Source of the DNA: Pomacea canaliculata | Taxonomy: Eukaryota > Mollusca > Gastropoda > Architaenioglossa > Ampullariidae | Length of the DNA: 64,000 bases | Reading direction: 5' to 3' | NCBI RefSeq assembly: GCF_003073045.1 | Contig: NC_037590.1 | Coordinates: 38,122,751 to 38,186,750, forward strand | The notes under the pieces: model-generated | Seen by the model: only the letters and a program-made list of their open reading frames with translations | What the model was told of the DNA's origin: nothing | Databases searched by the model: none | Translations under genes and position numbers: made by a program | Part shown: positions 60,501-64,000 of the stretch, one piece after another | Layout: the number at the start of each line of letters is the position of its first letter | Position numbering within the stretch: position 1 is the stretch's first letter

Positions 60501-63500
60501 AGCATTAGTTAATTAATTACACTGACAAATCGGGCAGCTCTGCATATTTGTCTGCACTATGGCTGTGCAAGGAGCTTGGTCTGGGGCGTGTAAACTGTGG
60601 CTTGAAGAAATAAATTCTCCCCTTCCCTGTCTCACCCCTCCTTTTCTCTCCTTCGGTTTTTTTTCTTTCTTTCTCTCTCTTTGTGTGTGAGGGAAAGAGT
60701 GTGTGTGAGTAAGAGAAAGTGTGTGTGTGTTCCTGTTAGTCCTCAATCAAAGGTGGGATTACTGCTGGGAGGAACAAGGGGCTCGTTATTTCCCCTCCAT
60801 TTGGTGATCAATACAAGAGTTACACATGACCCAGGAACGGGCAAAGAGATTCGGCTTGGGGCTGACAAAAGCAATTAAACAACCAGTCAAAGAATCCTTC
60901 GAAACTTGATGATCGTGGGGAAGGAAGCAAGGAAGACAAAAAAAAAAAAGGCATGCCGACAGGCACATACACACGGACTCTCAGTAGTCTGTCTTGAAAA
61001 GATAAAAGCGAAATGTTTAGTTGATGTCAGTAGAAGGACGCCCAGGCATTTCTGTACCCATCTCAATATACAAAGCATCTTCAAGATTAGGTTAGACAAT
61101 CGGCTCGAATGATGTATAATTAATTTCTTCATTCCCTTCTTTTTATTTTTCTTTCTGTCTTAATCCCTCCCAGTGTGTTTTGCTATTACATTATCGATGT
61201 TGGTGCGCCTGCTACAGGTTTTATGTGAAGTGGACCAGCTAAGCCGATCATACTCCGAGGATCTGAGGCTCTACCCAGTGGGAGTCGGATCCACCCGCTT
61301 CAGCACACAGCTTCATCTCTAGCCAGAAGCTTAGACAAACTGGAGACAGCAACTGGCGTTGCTATGATACGGCAACCAGATTCTCCCCACATCCTTTTCT
61401 TTCTTCATTCATTTATTTTTGTCATATTTATTTTTGTTTCCTTCCTGTTCCCCCTCATTTCTTATACGAAGAAAGCACTAACTAGCACAAAGAAGCTCCT
61501 GGACCATGATACATCTCTCAGGTTCTTCTGTAGGTCTAATCAAAAGCCTCAGCTGCCTGACTTGAGAGGAACAGGTCCTTGTATCACTCCCTCCACACTT
61601 GTTTGTGCGGAAGCCTGCACCACGTGGGCTGCTCATCAAAGGTTCCTCCGGCAAAGGTCGCAGAATCCGATACTCAGACACCATTATCCTTCTGGTAGGA
61701 TGCGTTTGCTCCCAAGAATACTTTAGCTCTACGTGTTCTTTGGAATTTTTATTTTGAAAGGGTGGGGTGAGTGGTTGACAGGGTCGGAAGAAAGAAAAAG
61801 AACAAACAACTCGCCAGCAGAAACGACGTGGAGTTGGCAAAGCAGACGACCGACCTTGTCCTCCAGCAAATGGCGGAGTGTGACATAGATGCCGGGGCAC
61901 CTGAGTCACTAGAAGATAAAATATATTCCGTTCCTCCAGTGCCGTGCTCGTGCAGTTTGGGAATGAGTCATGGTTCCCGTTGCTAGACAAATATCTGAAC
62001 TTGAGACATCCAAATAAACATGACCTTGTGGAGCCACGGACAATGCCATTCCAAGCAACTTTCAAGTCTTTGTTTATTTTCCATCCATAGATGACCTGCG
62101 CATTTTAGTTTTGGTTTAATCTTTGTTTTAGTTTCCTTCGCATTGTCTGAGAAAATCACTAAAAATATTTTATTGGCCACATGTACTAAACCCTATCTCA
62201 CCTTAGAACTATTACACAGCAGTGATTCACATTTCCAACAAAATCAATCTCAGAAAAACCCACGTGTACAATATTAGAGTTTGTATTTTTTTTTTCTTTT
62301 GTCTCTGAACAAATTACCTAACGTATTTTACTAGCCACGTGTACAGAAACCTAACCCACCATCAGACTATTACAAAGATGTAACTGAGAGTTTCCACAAA
62401 GCAAGGATGAGAAAAAGCAGGTACACACTCACAAACGCTTGACTGTGTATTGTATTGCATATTAGTAGTTTACCTGGCAGGTGGTACGACCGAGCACCCG
62501 CCCTCAGCACGCAAATGTAAATCGTGAATTCTTTTTCAAGTACGTCCCAGAAAAATCAGCAGCATTTCTTGACATTTCTTGGACGAAAGACTTAAGGGAT
62601 TGTTTCTTTTTATTTATTCTTAAACCCTCTGACAGCACAAAGTCCTGAAAGAATGAAAGGTCTGCATGTAAGAAAAATGAATAAAATCACACGAGCAAAC
62701 TGAAAGTCGAGAGACATGATGCTTTTAAAAATCAATCCAAACCTGGACTTTAATTTTTTTTTTTTTATCAACCAATCTGGCTGCCATCTCTGTTCACACA
62801 AAATCTCCTTAAAGACAAACAGAAAAGTGAGTGGACAGACCATCACTGGAGGACCGACAGCGAGCCAGAAAGACTGATGGTGAACCTGAGTTCATATTTA
62901 AAGTGCACGTGACTTTATTTCGGCGTGAGGAGGGGGTAAGATCTCCATCTCGCTGACTTTTCTCACGCGTTCTTTCTCTTGAAAGGCTTTGAGTTTAAAA
63001 AATTTAATTAATCAAGTCTAATCCTTAAAAGAAAAGTTCAGCGAGTGCTGTATCGTGTCAGGTGCCGATTGTTTTTTGTTTTTTTTTTCACTTCTTCCTT
63101 CTTTCATATTTGTTTTTATTTCTACTTCATTTTATAAACGTTTTCTTCCTTCTTTTTCACCTTTATTTTTCTTTCTTTGATTGTTTGCGTCTTTCTTTTA
63201 TTCCATTTGTTTAAAAAAAAAATTTTTTCTTACTCTTCCTTTCCCGACTTTGTGTGTTCATTCTTTATATTCCTTCCTTCCTGAAGATTTACGTGATTTT
63301 TATAACCAATTCTGAAAAACTAAGAAAAGTTTTTTAAGCCACAGCCAGTGTGAATGTTCAACCCTGAGACGACATCGTATGCGACTACAAAGTTAGCCAG
63401 TACCGTGCTCCCATTCACATTTTATTTATTTTATTTACCGTTGTTTTGCGTTTGTGACGAGTATCCGACAACAACATAAAGCCTGCTTTGTAAATTAGTA

Positions 63501-64000
63501 TTTTTTTAAATCAACCATGCCATCACGTTGATGAATTGTTTACCTCCCTTTTGACAGCTTTGGCCGACCTTAAACTTGACCCCAAGCACGCAGTGCAAAC
63601 ATTGCACAACTTTCATAAAAAACAAAACAAATAAACACCAGTCTCCGCAAGTCTATGCCTGGGACTGTACTTGGAATGAAATATCTTTTGTGTGTGTTGT
63701 TGGGAGAGGAATGGGAGGTGATGATTCTGAGAAGTGTTGGATGGGGGAATTAAAAAGTTTTATCTACAAATCCCTCTCCTTAAGGGTCCGTTTTTGTTTT
63801 TTCCATTTTCAGGACCCAGAAAACTGTTTCCTTTCCACCATTTCGCAAGGTTCTCTGTGCTATCTCAATATCTCTTATTCCACACGGTCTTAGACACATG
63901 CCAGGATCCTCTGTTCATGGGTGAGTGAGCTCTGAGATACTGAGAGACCGAGGTATCTATCCATCCTGTCTATCTTGATGCAATACATCCACATCTGTCC
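51540..64000. other. Gene-poor right-hand region
   Basis: No exon chain with coding character could be built on either strand. Several open frames of 60-210 codons exist but lack domains and splice logic. The region is AT-rich with T- and GT-rich tracts (53687-53702, 60690-60731, 62750-62765) and one dispersed-repeat tail at 53734. Flanking genes may lie beyond the window. Confidence 0.45.
53734..53806 (+). repeat. Dispersed repeat 3' end (gcgctatat..ttatcattatt type)
   Basis: Reads taaagcgccatgaggctgtc, then atatggcgctatatgagtta and an (ATT)-rich tail. This is a typical retroposon 3' end and is related to 7806-7900 in the opposite orientation. Confidence 0.5.

Noticed and set aside
61211..61320. 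Short plus-strand frame after ctgctacag ending LHL-stop
   Set aside because: Reads smoothly but is isolated. No partner exons, and the region is otherwise non-coding.
61478..62065. 195-codon minus-strand open frame, with an overlapping plus-strand frame at 61771-61986
   Set aside because: Both strands are open over part of this stretch, which is a sign of chance. Neither has a domain or flanking exons.

Overview
This is metazoan nuclear DNA: AT-rich, intron-rich, GT-AG spliced, and full of decayed transposons. The domain families and the non-LTR tails with short tandem repeats fit a mollusc or another lophotrochozoan, but the sequence alone does not fix the species. No bacterial, viral, rRNA or confident tRNA gene is visible. 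All gene models below were built by hand from splice sites, codon phase and protein motifs. Most continuous open frames in the window are chance frames.

Three protein-coding genes are supported. (1) On the minus strand, 6973-9067, a compact four-exon bZIP transcription factor of the ATF3/JDP2/BATF group, about 148 aa. (2) On the minus strand, 16793-41212, a 21-exon gene for a large single-pass membrane protein, about 1575 aa. It has a signal peptide, two copies of a Cys-containing N-terminal module, eight thrombospondin type-1 repeats, two laminin-G domains, one Ig-like domain, a transmembrane helix, and a cytoplasmic tail with three tandem repeats of about 80 aa. The 21 exons join in frame with consistent phases (total 4740 nt), and I do not recognise this architecture as a named protein. 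(3) On the plus strand, 47292-51072, a seven-exon gene for a 307-aa membrane-anchored SPFH/Band 7 (prohibitin-like) protein. A TATA box and a probable 5'UTR exon lie 0.8-1.1 kb upstream.

The rest is mostly introns, intergenic DNA and mobile elements. The 5.7-kb intron between the two halves of the second LamG domain holds a hAT transposon (24029-27683) with an 8-bp target-site duplication. A 5'-truncated non-LTR retrotransposon with its own 12-bp duplication is nested inside it. A second, more decayed hAT transposase lies at 12248-14600. A hAT-type MITE at 43415-45711 has been split by a 2-kb insertion that ends in a 120-bp (TCAC)n tract. Smaller MITEs are at 2950, 19126, 33574 and 37531, with non-LTR fragments at 22796, 27850, 31010 and 42930.

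Regions 1-6.9 kb, 9.1-12.2 kb, 14.6-16.8 kb and 51.5-64 kb hold no gene I can support. The three genes share no obvious pathway. The bZIP is nuclear, the TSP1/LamG protein is a probable cell-surface adhesion or guidance receptor, and the SPFH protein is a probable membrane-microdomain scaffold.
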